From: Pseudomicrostroma phylloplanum
Taxonomy: Eukaryota > Basidiomycota > Exobasidiomycetes > Microstromatales
Direction of reading: 5' to 3'
Assembly (NCBI GenBank): GCA_039545275.1
Contig: BCHS01000007.1
Span: 186,001 to 250,000 of the forward strand
DNA length: 64,000 nt
How positions within the stretch are numbered: position 1 is the first letter of the stretch; each line of letters opens with the position of its first letter. Positions 1 to 11,688 of the stretch are shown in pieces. The notes under the pieces were generated by a model. That model was not told the origin of the DNA. It worked only from the letters and a program-made list of their open reading frames with translations, and ran no database searches. The position numbers were made by a program, and so were the translations under genes.

Positions 1-1862
1 GTTCTCGTCTCGGGGATTAGGAGATATTGACGGACCTGAAGCAGCAGACGAAGATAGGGAGGGACGAGCGAATCTTGCTCGAGGGTCGCTACTTGCGGAT
101 GCGTCCTTTTGAAGCGAGGCATAGTGCTGCGACAGGAAGTCTTGTGCATCTGGCGGTCGAATCTGGCTAGCAGTCTGGTTCGAAGCCTACAGAGGTGGAA
201 AAGGAAGGCGTCAGCGGTCCCATCGGCCACCATAGACCCATGCGAAGCCTTGTGAACTCACCCGCTGACCGTTCCAATCACTAATGACATCCTCCCACAA
301 TCTGCATGCACTTCCCCTCTCTCCGCCGCCCTCTTCAGCATTGATTGCCTTTTCCACCTCGGCGATCTTAGTTCTTGGTAGCTTCTCTGATCTCCGCCTC
401 TCCTCTACCTCACAGTCCTTCTCCCAGCCTTGGGCCGTTGAGCGAGGTGAGAAGCCTTCGCGCAGCGCTACAATCTTGCCCCAGCTGTCCCAGCCAGATG
501 GCACGAGGAGAACATCTCGTTCAATCGTCGAGGGAGCATGAGCGAAGGAGTAGCGTGAAGCCGACGCTGACTGTGACGCATTGAGTGGCAGCAGCCGATG
601 TAGGAGATATTGTCGCAGAACCGAGAAAGATGCGGGTCTGCTCTGCGCTGTGGAGAAGAGGGCAGCACCGTACTTTAGGCAGATGGTGCGCAGAACCTGT
701 TGCGCATAGTCAAACTGTTCTTCCCTGAAGTCCCTGTCCCTCTCCAGCTTGCCCAGGGTGTCCGACTTCGTTAGGACCACCACTATGCCTACTCCCAAAT
801 TGTCGTCCAGGACGCCCTCGTCGAGAGGGACACTTCTTGCATCTCCCAGACCCATTGGTGCGGTTACGGGCACTATCACAGCGGCGCTACTTGTGTCTGC
901 GCCCGTGTCACCTCCGGTCGTGGTCGAATGAACTCCAACTGATGAGCTAGGCCCTGTATAAGAGCGAACCTGAGCTTCCACTGCAAGTCAAGGGAGGAGG
1001 GCAGGTGGGATGAGCTTTTTCAGTGACGGTCTTCGATACCGCCTACAACAGCTTAGCGAGGTCTCACCAGCGTCTTTCATTTCCTGCAAGAATGCTTCTT
1101 GCGCTCTTCTCATCCGGTCATCGCGTTGATTAAGCGCACCGCCGACGAGCTCCCTTATCACGCTGATCCAGGTCCGTAGCTCTTCGAGAAAAGATTGAGG
1201 CCTCTCCCAGTCAAGTGTGATCAAGAAGAGGGAGGTTCGGATGGTGTCCAAGGAGAGTCGCTGCCGATCGACAGAGGTCGAGGCACTGTCTTTTGATGTG
1301 AAAGCGAAGGGCAGCAGAGGTAGCAATGACTCGTCCGATGAGGACAAGGTGAAGAGTGAGAGCCGGGCAACAATGTCTGGAGGCAACAGAGCCTGATTAG
1401 CGGACCAAAGCCGGAGAGATACAAGACATAGCGACCCAGAGACTCACCTTCTCCCTCGTCGTCTGGTACATCGCAGTAACCATATGCAAGACCAAGATCC
1501 CTCCTTCCCCGTGAAGTGATCCGACTCTTGTCATCGAGTGTGGGAGAACTGTGTGTAGATGGGCCTGCTTCTCCGTCGAGACTCTCAGCATTTGGCTCGA
1601 TGTATCCACTTGGACAGCGCTCTGCTAAGCCTCGTATCAGTGTGGACTTGCCGCTCTGAGGTTCTCCGAGGATGACGATTGGACAAATCGGAGTTGACCG
1701 GGCGGTCTCTACTGAGGTGAGGATCTGTGACCAGAGGTCTTCATTTGTGGATGTGCTTGTGAGTGCGCTGCCGGATCGACGCTTGGCTGCTTTGCCCGGT
1801 GTCTGCACCAAGTTGGAGTGGTGAGGGTGGTGTCCTGGAGAAGATACGGCAGTCACCATCAT
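1..1862 (-). CDS. Dynein light intermediate chain (3' end outside window)
   Basis: Cytoplasmic dynein light intermediate chain: a P-loop-fold subunit that links the dynein heavy chain to cargo adaptors. Exons read by frame continuity are 1862-1448, 1376-1068, 980-262 and 174 to beyond position 1; all introns are short with GTGAG donors and CAG acceptors. A Walker-A motif GEPQSGKST lies near residue 65. It is followed by the family pattern of a beta-strand ending in D, then LFLITLDWERPQSFLEELRTW and LTKSD, and later VPSGWDSWGKI. The last exon carries the typical QDFLSQHYASLQ segment leading into a Ser/Pro-rich tail that is cut by the window edge. The start at 1862 (Met-Met) is chosen because the frame upstream of it reads like untranslated sequence; an earlier Met in the same frame at 2015 is possible. 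Divergent from DNA2. Confidence 0.88.
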
Positions 1863-2121
1863 CAGCCGACGAGAAAGGGTATACTGGTGCTGCCAACGAG
1901 ATGGAGAAAGGGGCAAAGGTGTTCGAGGAGGCGTCGTGGTGGTTTGAGTGTATGGGTGGACGGACGTGCAGCGGAGATTGAATTGGAACCAACACCTTCC
2001 GAGGCTGAGCCTCATTAAAGCCGAGCCGCGTACTCTTCCTGGTTACCAGGCTACCAGGGCCATCCTCTACATCACTCTGCTCCCTTGGCATCTGATATTC
2101 TGCGCTGCAGTCTGAGCCATC
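1863..2121. promoter_or_regulatory. Divergent promoter, dynein light intermediate chain / DNA2
   Basis: The 259-bp interval separates two start codons pointing away from each other and must hold both promoters and 5' leaders. I see no clear TATA box. The boundary depends on the chosen start of the left gene. Confidence 0.5.
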
Positions 2122-5100
2122 ATGGGAGGCCAGGATGTCGACTCGTTCATGGCGGACCTTCTCAACGACATTGATTCGTCGCCCATTCCATCATCGTCAG
2201 CCAGTCGCGCAAAGACGTCTGGTACGACGCGTATCAAATCAAGCCGCGATGCACCCACAGCGCCCCCTCTAGCTCTCGCAAGATCATCGCAGCATCATGC
2301 CTCTACGTCTTCTGGTCCTTCACACCAGGCACAGCAGTCCTTCGCGCCCGGAAAGCTGTCCCTTGGTCAGATCTCCAAGCTAGCCTTTAGCAAACCCGGC
2401 TCTTCCAATTCAGCGGGGCCCACTCGCGCGGCACCCACACATGCAAGCCGACCCGCCGGTCCCACGACAGGAGCCTTCGTCAAGGGCTCTAACCCGATAT
2501 CGACTCCAGCCCCTCATCAGCCATGGTCTAGTAGTAACTCCAGTGCTTCGTCACGTCTGCCGCCGGCTGCGCAACGACCGAAGGAGACGCGTCCTGCACC
2601 ATCCCCCCAGAGCGTTGCAGGGCGGACCTTTGCCCATGCAAAAAGCGACAGTCAGATTCCCTTTGCCTCTGGCTCCTCCTCCAAGGTACAGAGCAGCTCA
2701 ACGGCGACGAAGCAGTTGCCCTCTCGTAATGCCCCTAGCACCTTTGTGGACGATGATTCCTTCGCAAGCATAGGCGACGATGACGCGTGGATGGCGGACG
2801 TAGAGGAAGCTGCTCTGGCAGGGCCGGTCGCTGTCGTCAAGAAGGAAGAGGAGGGATCTATAGGTACAAAGGCGTCCAGTCCAGCTCCTGATGGCTCGGA
2901 CAGCATGGTGAAAAGAGTTAGCAGGACCCAGAGTAAGCTCTGGGCTCAAAGAGCCAAGACTTCACAGGTGAGCAGAGACGCGAGACAGCGGACTGTCTGT
3001 CTCTCTCACTTTCTGACATTTCCTCGTCTGACCTGCTCCTGTGTCCAATGACGACTTTGCAGCTATCGCGGTCGGTCCACCGCTCGTACATCAGGTGCCG
3101 CATTCTTGATGTTCGCGAATCAACCTACGACCACCCGCTACCAAACTCAAGTCGTACGATCGAACGCCCTCAGAAGATCATCTTCTGTGTTGAGAAGCCT
3201 CGGAGAGGCGCTCAGTATAGAGAAGACGAAGCACTTGAGGGCGAATTACCCCTTGCAACTTGGGATGGCAGAGCTGAAGCTGCTCGCCATCGCAAGATCG
3301 TCTTGAGAGAAGAGTGGACTGCAACAAGAGTCTCGGCCGGCAATTACATCCATTGCATCGGTCATTGGGCAGATGAAGGCATGGATGAAGAGGATGAGAG
3401 AGTCGAGAGAGAGTGCTATCAGGCGCAGCTTGTAGCAGATGAGCAAAGGGAGCAGTGGATGCGAGATCGAACAGCACCGCAACCACTCCCACAGGTCACC
3501 AGCAAGGTCACAGAGGAAGTCAAAGCTTCGGCAAGCCCACCTCTACCGCCGTCTTCCTTTGACTCCGACGCGGACCTCTTCGCCAGCTTGGACGAGGACC
3601 TCTTGAAGGACGATGAGAACTTCGAGGCATGCCGCTCCCGCCCACAACGGACCATACCTACCATGCACCTTCTCTCCTCGTCACCTCTCTCGGACTCGCC
3701 TCACGCCGACAATCTTCTCATCCTGCATCCTGATATCCTGGTTACTGCCACGTCTGTCTGCGACGTCCCAACGTGCGTGCGAAAGCCGCTTGTCAGAGGC
3801 AGAATCAGCGGTACCGGAGCAGTAGACAAGATGAGCGAAGCTCTCGTCATGGGATGCATGCTTCACGAGGTCTTGCAAGCTTGTCTCACAGGCCAAGGCT
3901 TGCTTGACGACACGCTAGTGCCCGACTTTGACGAGACAAGCCTGCAGCCATTCTTCGATATGCCGTTCCCATTGCATTGGTATGGGCCAGGCAGAACAAA
4001 CTTCTCTCTTCCCTTCCTCGTGAAACAGGTAAAGTTGCAAGTGCTGCACAATCTGGACGGACTCCTGTGCTGTGGGATGGAGACCTCAGCGGCGGAAGCG
4101 AAGCTTCTCGATCTCTGTCGACCCTTTGGCGAGTTCAGTAAGAGGTACCTCGAAGACACGTTAGCAGTCACAAGAGCTGAGAACGGCAATTCAGCTGATG
4201 CTCTGCAGGGCTTGTTCAGAGGGGTCAATGGGATGCTCGAGGCCGCAAGCGCATTCAAGGAGGACGCAACAGTCCTCGACTCCCGTACGACAGTACCGAC
4301 GCTGGCAAGGGTGACACACGTCTTCGATGTGGAAGAAGAGATCTGGTCACCCATGTACGGGCTGAAGGGAAAGATGGATGTTAGTGTTGAAGTCGAGCTA
4401 CAAGAGACCGAGGTCGAGAGGCCGGCCTGGCGCGGTGGCAACCACTTCGTTCCAGGTCAGCAACAACGGGCAGGCACAGGACCAAGCGCTCAGCAACCAC
4501 CGCAACGGGGAGCTCAGGGTGGCTCTTTCTATCGCCGGACTCAATCCACTCCTACTACTGGTCCTGTGAGGCGATCGGCCATGAATCGATACTCGTCGAT
4601 CATGCCAATGGAGATCAAGACGGGTAGAAGCGTGGACGCTCTCGAGCATCGAGCTCAGACGATGCTCTACACCTTGATGATGAGCGATCGGTATGGCACC
4701 AACGTCGACTCTGGTCTGCTCTACTACACTCGAAGTGGAGATATGCATCGAGTACGAAGAACGAGAAACGAGGTCCGAGGGCTGATCGTCGGAAGGAACG
4801 AGCTAGCCTTCTGGATGAAGAGAGACAGCAAGGACGAAGAGGAGATAGGTGACCAGCGTCGGATCGCCCAAGCTCGCGCCAATGGTGGCGACGCCACCCA
4901 AGAGCTTCAGGAGGCCGACGAGGGCAACACTGCGCTGCCCCCTACCATCGACAACGAAAGGGAGTGCAACAGATGCTTTGTCCAAGACGGCTGCATGCTC
5001 TATCGCAGAACTATTGATAGGATCGTCGAGGATGAAGAGAATCCCAGCGAGATTAGTGAGCTCTATTCTCGAATCACCTCGCACCTGACGTCCTCTCAGG

Positions 5101-7727
5101 CTGCGTTCTACCAGAAGTGGGAACGGTTACTTAGCCTCGAAGAGGAAGACATGGTCAAGTTCAAACGAGAACTCTGGACACTCACGGCTGCCGCCCGCGA
5201 AGAAGTAGGCAGATGCTTTGCCAACATGATAATGGAGCCAAGGCAACCGGACATTGGAGCCGGCACTTCGAGTGGCGAGGTACACTCGCACACGTATCGC
5301 TTCGTGCGGAAACCTATGGCGGGCTCTCCGGGCCAGATGCTGCTAGGTGGATCGATCAGTGCAGGTGATCCTTGCGTCATCAGTATCGAACCCGGAATGT
5401 TCTCTGTCGCCCAGGGCTACATCGTTGAAGTTTCGTCACACTTCGTCACCATCGGGATCGACCACCACCTGGATGCTATCTTGGAAAGAGCGGCTGTGGA
5501 GCAAGGCAAAGATCCCGGCGATGTCAGCAATCTGGACATCACCTTCCGAATCGACCGTGATGAATACTCCGATGGTATGGCCAAGATCAGGTTCCAGCTC
5601 TCTCGCCTCTTCTTCTCTACCAGCGAGAGGGATCATCGTCACCGCGAACTCATCGTTGATCTAGAGGCTCCACGATTCGATGATACGGTGCAGCTGAGGG
5701 ACGAAGATATCCCTTCGCACCTGAACGAAGATCAGCGAGCAGCCATGCGCCGTGTGCTTGCCGCTGAAGACTACTCCCTCATCCTCGGAATGCCTGGAAC
5801 GGGAAAGACGACAACAATCGCAGAGCTTATCAAGCTTCTCGTCGCTCGAGGAAAAACGATTCTGCTGGCCAGCTATACTCACTCTGCAGTCGACACGATC
5901 TTGCGCAAGCTACTCGATGCTCCCGAGGTTCGTCTGCTTCGCCTGGGAAATGTGGACCGGGTCCACGATGATCTGCAGGGTCATACGCTGCCAAAGGTGT
6001 CCTCAGTGGAAGAGCTTGACGTGGTACTCAACACCCCAAACGTCATTGCCACTACATGTCTCTCTACGGGTCACGCCACTTTCGCTCGACGCAAATTCGA
6101 CTACTGCATCGTCGATGAGGCTAGTCAAATCACCTTGCCCACCTGTCTGGGTCCCCTGCGCTTTGCCGACAAGTTTGTGCTCGTCGGAGACCACTTCCAG
6201 CTGCCGCCCCTGGTTCGCAACACCACCGCACGGTCAGGAGGCCTCGACATCAGTCTCTTCAAGCGGCTGAGTGACGCTCACAATGAGGCGGTAGTCTACC
6301 TCACCCGTCAGTATCGCATGAATGAGACGATCATGATGCTCAGTAATCATTTGATCTACGATGGTCTTCTCAAGTGCGGCAACGAAGAAGTAGCAAAACA
6401 AGTTCTCCACCTGCCTCATCACGAGCGCGCTATCGCTCTGCTCCACGCACGAGCGGCACCTTCCTCGCAAAAGTCCCACTCGAGCTCTGTTGGCTCTGCC
6501 GCGCCTCCTTCTTGTAAGGCAGAGGCAGGTACAGATGGGGAACAACAGCACTGTTGGCTTGAACAGCTGCTGGATCCATCCTGTACAGCCGTCTTCGTCG
6601 ACACGGACGATGTGCCGGGTACAGAGACGCGCCGAGGCAGGATGGTGCAGAACAACGTCGAAGCAGGGGTGATACAGCAGTTGGCAAGATCACTTGTGCT
6701 AGGAGGTGTACCAGCAGGCGATATAGCCGTCATCACGCCGTACCGTCAGCAGCTGAAGCTTCTCCAGAATCTTCTCCTGCCCCCTCGACTTGCTCAAGCA
6801 ATCACGACTTCACGCCAGAGCGCTGCTGCCATCAAGCGCGAGATGGAGAGGGAGGGCGGTGCTGGTGCGGGCGGTGAGATTGAGATCTTGACCGCCGATC
6901 GATCGCAGGGTCGAGACAAGCCAGTAGTCCTCATCTCCCTCGTGCGGTCCAACGACTTGGGAGCTCGAGGAGTAGGTGAGCTCCTCAACGACTGGAGGCG
7001 TATCAATGTCGCTCTGACTCGAGCTCAACGCAAAGTCGTCATTGTTGGATCTCAAAAGACCCTGAGCGCTGCTCCTCTGCTCGAGGACTTCTTTGGCCTG
7101 ATGAGGGAGCAGGGTTGCATTCAGAAGCTGCCAAAGGGAGCATTGGAGATGCACCCGATCGCTTCGACGGAGCCAGGTAGAGAGATCCCGCCTGCGCTCA
7201 GTCAGGAGGTGGATCGCAAGGTGCAAGAGAGCAAGACATCGGCGCTCGTCAAGGACGAGGAGCTCGATGATGGGCTTTCCAGCCTCCCAGCAGCTCGAGG
7301 CTTCGTGTCTACCTCTCCCTGCAGCAGCCAGGAGAAGCACCACAGTGGCAGGCCTCTGGAGGAGCTTCAGCCTCTCTCGCAGAGCAGCCAGAATGGCAAG
7401 AAGGTGACCGACTACAATGGAGATGACGACTCCATCGATGAGATCGAGGCAGATTGGGGGCCAGTGCCGAGCCGGGTGCTAGGCAAGCGCAAGGAGCGCT
7501 CCCTCAATGGTAGTCAGCAGCAGCGACTGAGCGAGGAGGATAAGGAGCAGCATCCTCCCTCGCCGGACCGTTCTCAGGAGCTCGTCAAGAATCTCGCTTC
7601 CTCTTCAAAGCCTGCCTTGCAAGATGGGGCGGCGAAGCGCCAGGCGGCTGCTATAGCCAAGGGCGAAGCGCTGCTGAAGAGTCGGCCGATCATACGAGAC
7701 GCCATCCTGGCTTCGCAGGAGGACTGA
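2122..7727 (+). CDS. DNA2: DNA replication ATP-dependent helicase/nuclease Dna2
   Basis: Nuclear nuclease-helicase that trims long Okazaki-fragment flaps and resects double-strand breaks. Two exons, 2122-2967 and 3063-7727 (donor CAG|GTGAGC, acceptor TTTGCAG, phase 0), give about 1836 aa. Residues 1 to about 480 are a disordered Ser/Pro/Ala-rich region. The RecB-type nuclease follows, with a His in GCMLHEVLQACL near residue 549 and MEIKTGR near 797. The Fe-S cluster Cys set is visible: one Cys in CDVPTC near 522, then C-x2-C-x5-C near 916. The superfamily 1B helicase has Walker A GMPGTGKTT near 1190, DEASQ, GDHFQLPPL, RQYRMNE, ADRSQGRDKPVVLISLVRSN and NVALTRAQRK. A disordered 170-residue tail closes the protein. 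It is longer than the yeast and human proteins because of both termini. Identification is secure; the exact start is less so. Confidence 0.95.
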
Positions 7728-7852
7728 TGTACCTGGGATCTCCTTCCACTCTGCTCCATTTCGTTGTCACCTCATCATCACCTTTTATGTTGTGTACTGA
7801 ATGTCATTACCGCCTCTTTATGATGGAGCCCTTTATGACTCTCACTGCTATG

Positions 7853-9049
7853 TTACACTGTCTCCGCTTTGACTTCCTTACCCTGCAGCCAACACCTTGT
7901 GAGTATACCATCAGCGTCTGCCTCGTACCTCAGCAGCTGCTCATCCGCCTGTACCAGCTCCCGCTTGAATGCTTTACCCAGAGCTTTTGCGACCTGAGGC
8001 GCCACAGACTGTACCGTGAGCATCTTTGCCTCTGGTCCCAGTGGGATCTCTCCACCCTCTGACTTTCCCTCCTGCCCATCCTTGACCACTCCTCCTCCCC
8101 CAGTAGTCTCAAATCCAGCTTCCTGAATCCTCTCCCCCTCCCTCTGACTCGCACCACGATCAGGCCTCTGCATCTCCTCCTCCTCGATCCTCCTCGCCAT
8201 CTCACTCTGCATACAAGTCATCCCTTTCCCCTGAATCCCACACGCGACGATTCTTCTAAACCAGGGGAGAACCTCCGTAGAGACGTTGAGGGCGAATCCG
8301 TGTGAAGAGATGCGGTGTCGGACTTGAACACCGATGGAGACAATCTTGAGGTCTGGAGTGGACCAGACGCCAGTGTTGTTGTCTGGGGGTGGGACGGTGG
8401 GGAGAGTGTAGTGCGATTGGAGGAGGGAGCCGAGGGCGTCCTGAAGACGGTCTACATAGCAGCGGTTGGACAGCTACAGAGCGAGCGGGGCCAAGGCGTA
8501 GAGGTCAGTCGAGGGCGTCTCTCATGCTAGCCAACGACCCCTGGGGAGACTCACATTCATATTGCTCAACCGCAAAATCGGATACCCAACCAACTGTCCA
8601 GGTCCATGATAAGTGATCAGTCCCCCCCTCTTGGTAACATGATAATCCGCCCCGAGCTCTCTCAATCTCTCCCCCGTCTGTCGCTCAAGCTCTGCTTGCG
8701 CTTCTGCAGCTGCTGCGCTCCCGTCGTCTTGCGCTCCTCGTCGGCCTTCTGTGTATACTGGTGTGTGCTCGAGGAGAAGGAGGACCTCGGGCTCGCCGCG
8801 TAGAGAGTAGATGGCTTCTTGCAGGGCTAGGCCGAGGGAGTAGGGGACGCGGTAGGGGATGTGAGAGACGTACACCGGTGGAAGGGACGACGAGGAAGGA
8901 GAGGAAGAGGAAGAGGTGGAGGATGAGGAGGAGGAGGAGGTGAAGGTGCGTACCAGCGACGGCCCAGGAGGAAAGTAGTTGGGCAGGTTCGACTTGCTGC
9001 TGCTCTGTAGTACCAGCTTACGCAAGCTCGAGCACCTGAAGCTGGCCAT
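7853..9049 (-). CDS. LIP2: Lipoyl(octanoyl) transferase, mitochondrial
   Basis: LipB-family enzyme that moves the octanoyl group from mitochondrial acyl carrier protein to lipoyl domains of the glycine cleavage and 2-oxoacid dehydrogenase complexes. Exons 9049-8555 and 8473-7853 join in phase 0 to give 371 aa. The N-terminus is Ser/Arg-rich with few acidic residues, consistent with a mitochondrial targeting peptide, followed by a poly-Ser tract. Family motifs are clear: [33 protein letters not shown], and after the intron [12 protein letters not shown] (predicted catalytic Lys near residue 208) and [20 protein letters not shown] (catalytic Cys near 243). Two Glu/Gly-rich insertions, one after EGRRG and one of roughly 65 residues after the Cys motif, make it longer than bacterial LipB. 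Tail-to-tail with DNA2, 125 bp apart. Confidence 0.93.
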
Positions 9050-9288
9050 CGTATGTTGTCTCGTCCCTGCGGTCGAGGTGAGCTTGGTAATGGAAGGTCA
9101 GATGTGAGTGCAATGTGCAATGTGCGGTGCTCCACTCGCTTCTTCCCGATTGATTCTCGGCCGATTTCGCCGCGCACGGCCTCACGCTTGCATCGTAGAC
9201 TACGCTCGACAGCACGTTGTTGTACATGGGCTCCTGTATAGGATCGATCCCATCGACTCGGAAAGACATTGATTGCATCACGTTCTCG

Positions 9289-10035
9289 CTACAAGGAACA
9301 TGTACTAGTCGCAGTCTTTTCAGTCAACAATGCGCCCTGGAGACTCGCTCGGTCAAAGGCACAAGTCGCCTCAGGTGGCATCACACTAAGGGCGGAGGTC
9401 CATACAGGCACGCGAGATTCGTGACGAAAAGAAGCTGGTATGACTGGTACAGAGAGTTGCAGAGATAGTGGTGTGGGGGGCTGCCTTTGAACCATACATT
9501 CTCGCACGAGACCATCATCTGTTGGTCTTGGCGACACCCGTACCCGCTCATCGGTTGGTGAGATGGCCTCAGCAAAGGTGCCGATCGCAATCCCTCGACA
9601 GCCAGCGGTCAGCTGACCAAGGACAATGTCTGAATGGCCCTCACTTGTTTGAACTGCAGGGATGTGTGCCCCGATACCGTCTCTGCGAGAGCTATCGATG
9701 CCTTGGGTCCCATCATGATCTCAGCGAGGACCAGGCGGATCTCCGCGTCCGCCAACCAGGGCTTGAAGACGTGAGCCGTGGGGTACCACCCCAGTCTTCG
9801 TCCGTTGAAGACGAGCATTTTGTAAATGCTGGAAATCTGATCGGACGAAAGTGGTTGCGGTGTGTAATGCCTGAATCAGCTCTTGACCAACTGGAGCGCT
9901 CCGAGGACGGTCGGCAATGACAGAGGCGTGGCTCCATGTCGCTGAGGAGGGAGGAGCATCTGATCCGTCTGTTCAGTGGCGCTAAGGAAGGCATTATCCT
10001 CTGCTCGAAGAGGCAGCGGCCGCCGAGTGTGATCG
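9289..10035 (-). CDS. Hypothetical protein, locus A of a tandem pair (model uncertain)
   Basis: I do not recognise this protein. Coding-like sequence on the minus strand includes an exon-like block from about 9850 to 9645 holding KMLVFNGRRLGWYPTAHVFK, then a block 9612-9289 ending in a stop. Their frames join if 9644-9613 is removed (donor GTGAGG, acceptor GTCAG), but a 32-nt intron is unusually short. Upstream, the same frame reads from about 10030 through RAEDNAFLSATEQTDQMLLP, then meets an in-frame stop near 9900 that a weak 51-nt GTCAAG...CAG intron could remove. Start codon not determined. A similar segment occurs in locus B. It could be a degenerate or incorrectly assembled gene; no function is proposed. 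Confidence 0.35.
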
Positions 10036-10083
10036 ACATGCTTGTGACTGGTGTTGAGCCTTCCAGAGCCCTAGGAAGTGTGT

Positions 10084-10870
10084 CTCGTGGTCACCTATGG
10101 ATGAGCTGACTTATCTTGATCTTGAACAAGTGAGTGGTAGAATAACATGCTAGTCTCCTGTCGTTGAAGACCATGATGCACTTTTTACGGTCTACTTGAC
10201 CCAGTGCAGTGGATCCTCGATTCTCGTGTCCTGGAGCCACGTTACCCACACCTCTGACCAGGCATGAGCCCGGCTGAAGGTTCAGACTGATATTGTAGTG
10301 TATGTATTCATCGTCATTGAACGCCTTTGTAGGGTGATGGCAGCTGCGTGAAGGATGGAAAGGAGAGGGAAGGGGAATAATTAGTGTCTTGGCCGGCTCG
10401 ATGGTGACGGACGACTATGGCAACAATGGCACTCTGGGTGCTTACCTGAGGCGCCAAGCGCTGTCGAAGGCTTCTTAAGGACGACCTCCTCAAAGAGGTC
10501 TGCCTCTGAGCCGTCACCTTCCAGTCAGCATCGTCGAACGCTTGACTCGCTCGAAAGTGTGCGTGTCGGTGCATGCAGTGGATGCTTGCTCTCCGTCGTA
10601 GGTGGCTGTCGCTCTGGTATGATTTAGATTGAGCTTGTGGCGAGCTTCTGCGCTTGAGTGTGCTATGAGATCCTGTACAGGAAGAAGCCGGCTGCAGACC
10701 AAGGCGACCTTGAATTGATCCCAGACCACCACTCTTGCGTGGTGATATGCTTTCACCATGTCTAGGGAAGAGACGATGGTGGCGCCGTCGAAGACGTCGA
10801 ACGTGTCGTCTGCTCTTAGCAAACGATATCGAATTTCGCCTCTTGCTGGAATCGAAGCAGAGCTCAGCAT
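10084..10870 (-). CDS. Hypothetical protein, locus B of a tandem pair (model uncertain)
   Basis: Unrecognised minus-strand locus. A first block starts with ATG at 10870 and contains YRLLRADDTFDVFDGATIVS and then AYHHARVVVWDQFKVALV. Further down come an acidic stretch (GDGSEADLFEEVVLKK) in another frame, a likely donor CAG|GTAAGC near 10445 and an acceptor CACGCAG near 10336. A last block reads FNDDEYIHYNISLNLQPGSC and KKCIMVFNDRRLACYSTTHL before a stop near 10084. The final block resembles locus A over about 20 residues, and the LRADD region resembles LRAED of locus A, which suggests tandem duplication. One frame change in the middle (near 10530) is unexplained, so either another intron exists or the gene is damaged. 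Confidence 0.35.
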
Positions 10871-11688
10871 TGCGGTTCTTCTAGAACAATGCGATTGTGA
10901 GGTGAGATGGACAGATTGCTCGACTTGAGGAAGGCCAAAGTCAAGAGAAGCTCGAGTGTCTCGAAAGCTGTGCTTGTGTCGTCAAGTAGGCGTCGATGGC
11001 TGGCTTGTCGTGCTTGCCATCAAGGGAGGAGCATCTGCGCAGGTATAGTGTGTGCAGGATACTGGACACAAGTCCACTACCAGTGAGGGGACGGTGTTAC
11101 CTGTTGCGTCTGAAGAGAGTCAGCAGGAGCTCTCGAGTACGGCATAGCAGGCTAAGGACTGTGACCCCACAGAGGGGTGGGGAGAGGCAAAAGGACAAGG
11201 CGCGGGGGTGGAGTCATCAAGGTGAGACTTGAAATCGCCGTAGCAACCAAGACGTTGCGCGCTCTCGACGTCTTTGCTCTGTAGACTGTCAGAAACAGGC
11301 CACCTACGGCAACTCACACCCGTTCCTGACCAGACGAGTCAAGGCAGGGCCCATGGCGCCGCCCGAGAGTCAGTCGCCCTTCCGCCCCCGCCTCTGCCGT
11401 TGCTTCCTGCCAGAGTCACCGCAGAATAGAAGATATGACCTGCGCTAATGCTGTCCCTTGGCAGCGTAATGCTTCCTTGTGTACCAACACACGACTGACA
11501 TCGTGCCAGTGTACCGCTCGCTGTACGGGGTACTCTGTGCAGGCTGATTGCGCCTCTGCTCCACACACGCGGGTCTCACCACCAAATTTTCTCAGAGGCG
11601 TCGCTTGCTTCCTTCCGCGTCTGCCTCAGCCAATCCATACCCGTACTCACCACCTCGCTCCAAAGCCAACGACGACTCGGCTTGCAGT
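10871..11688. other. Intergenic region or leader exons
   Basis: No firm gene. On the minus strand a possible upstream exon of locus B (CSSLDGKHDKPAIDAYLTTQ, about 11030-10950, after an acceptor-like GCGCAG) is open but ends in a stop before the ATG at 10870. On the plus strand the right half is the presumed promoter and leader of the CCHC gene, rich in C and short pyrimidine tracts. Confidence 0.35.
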
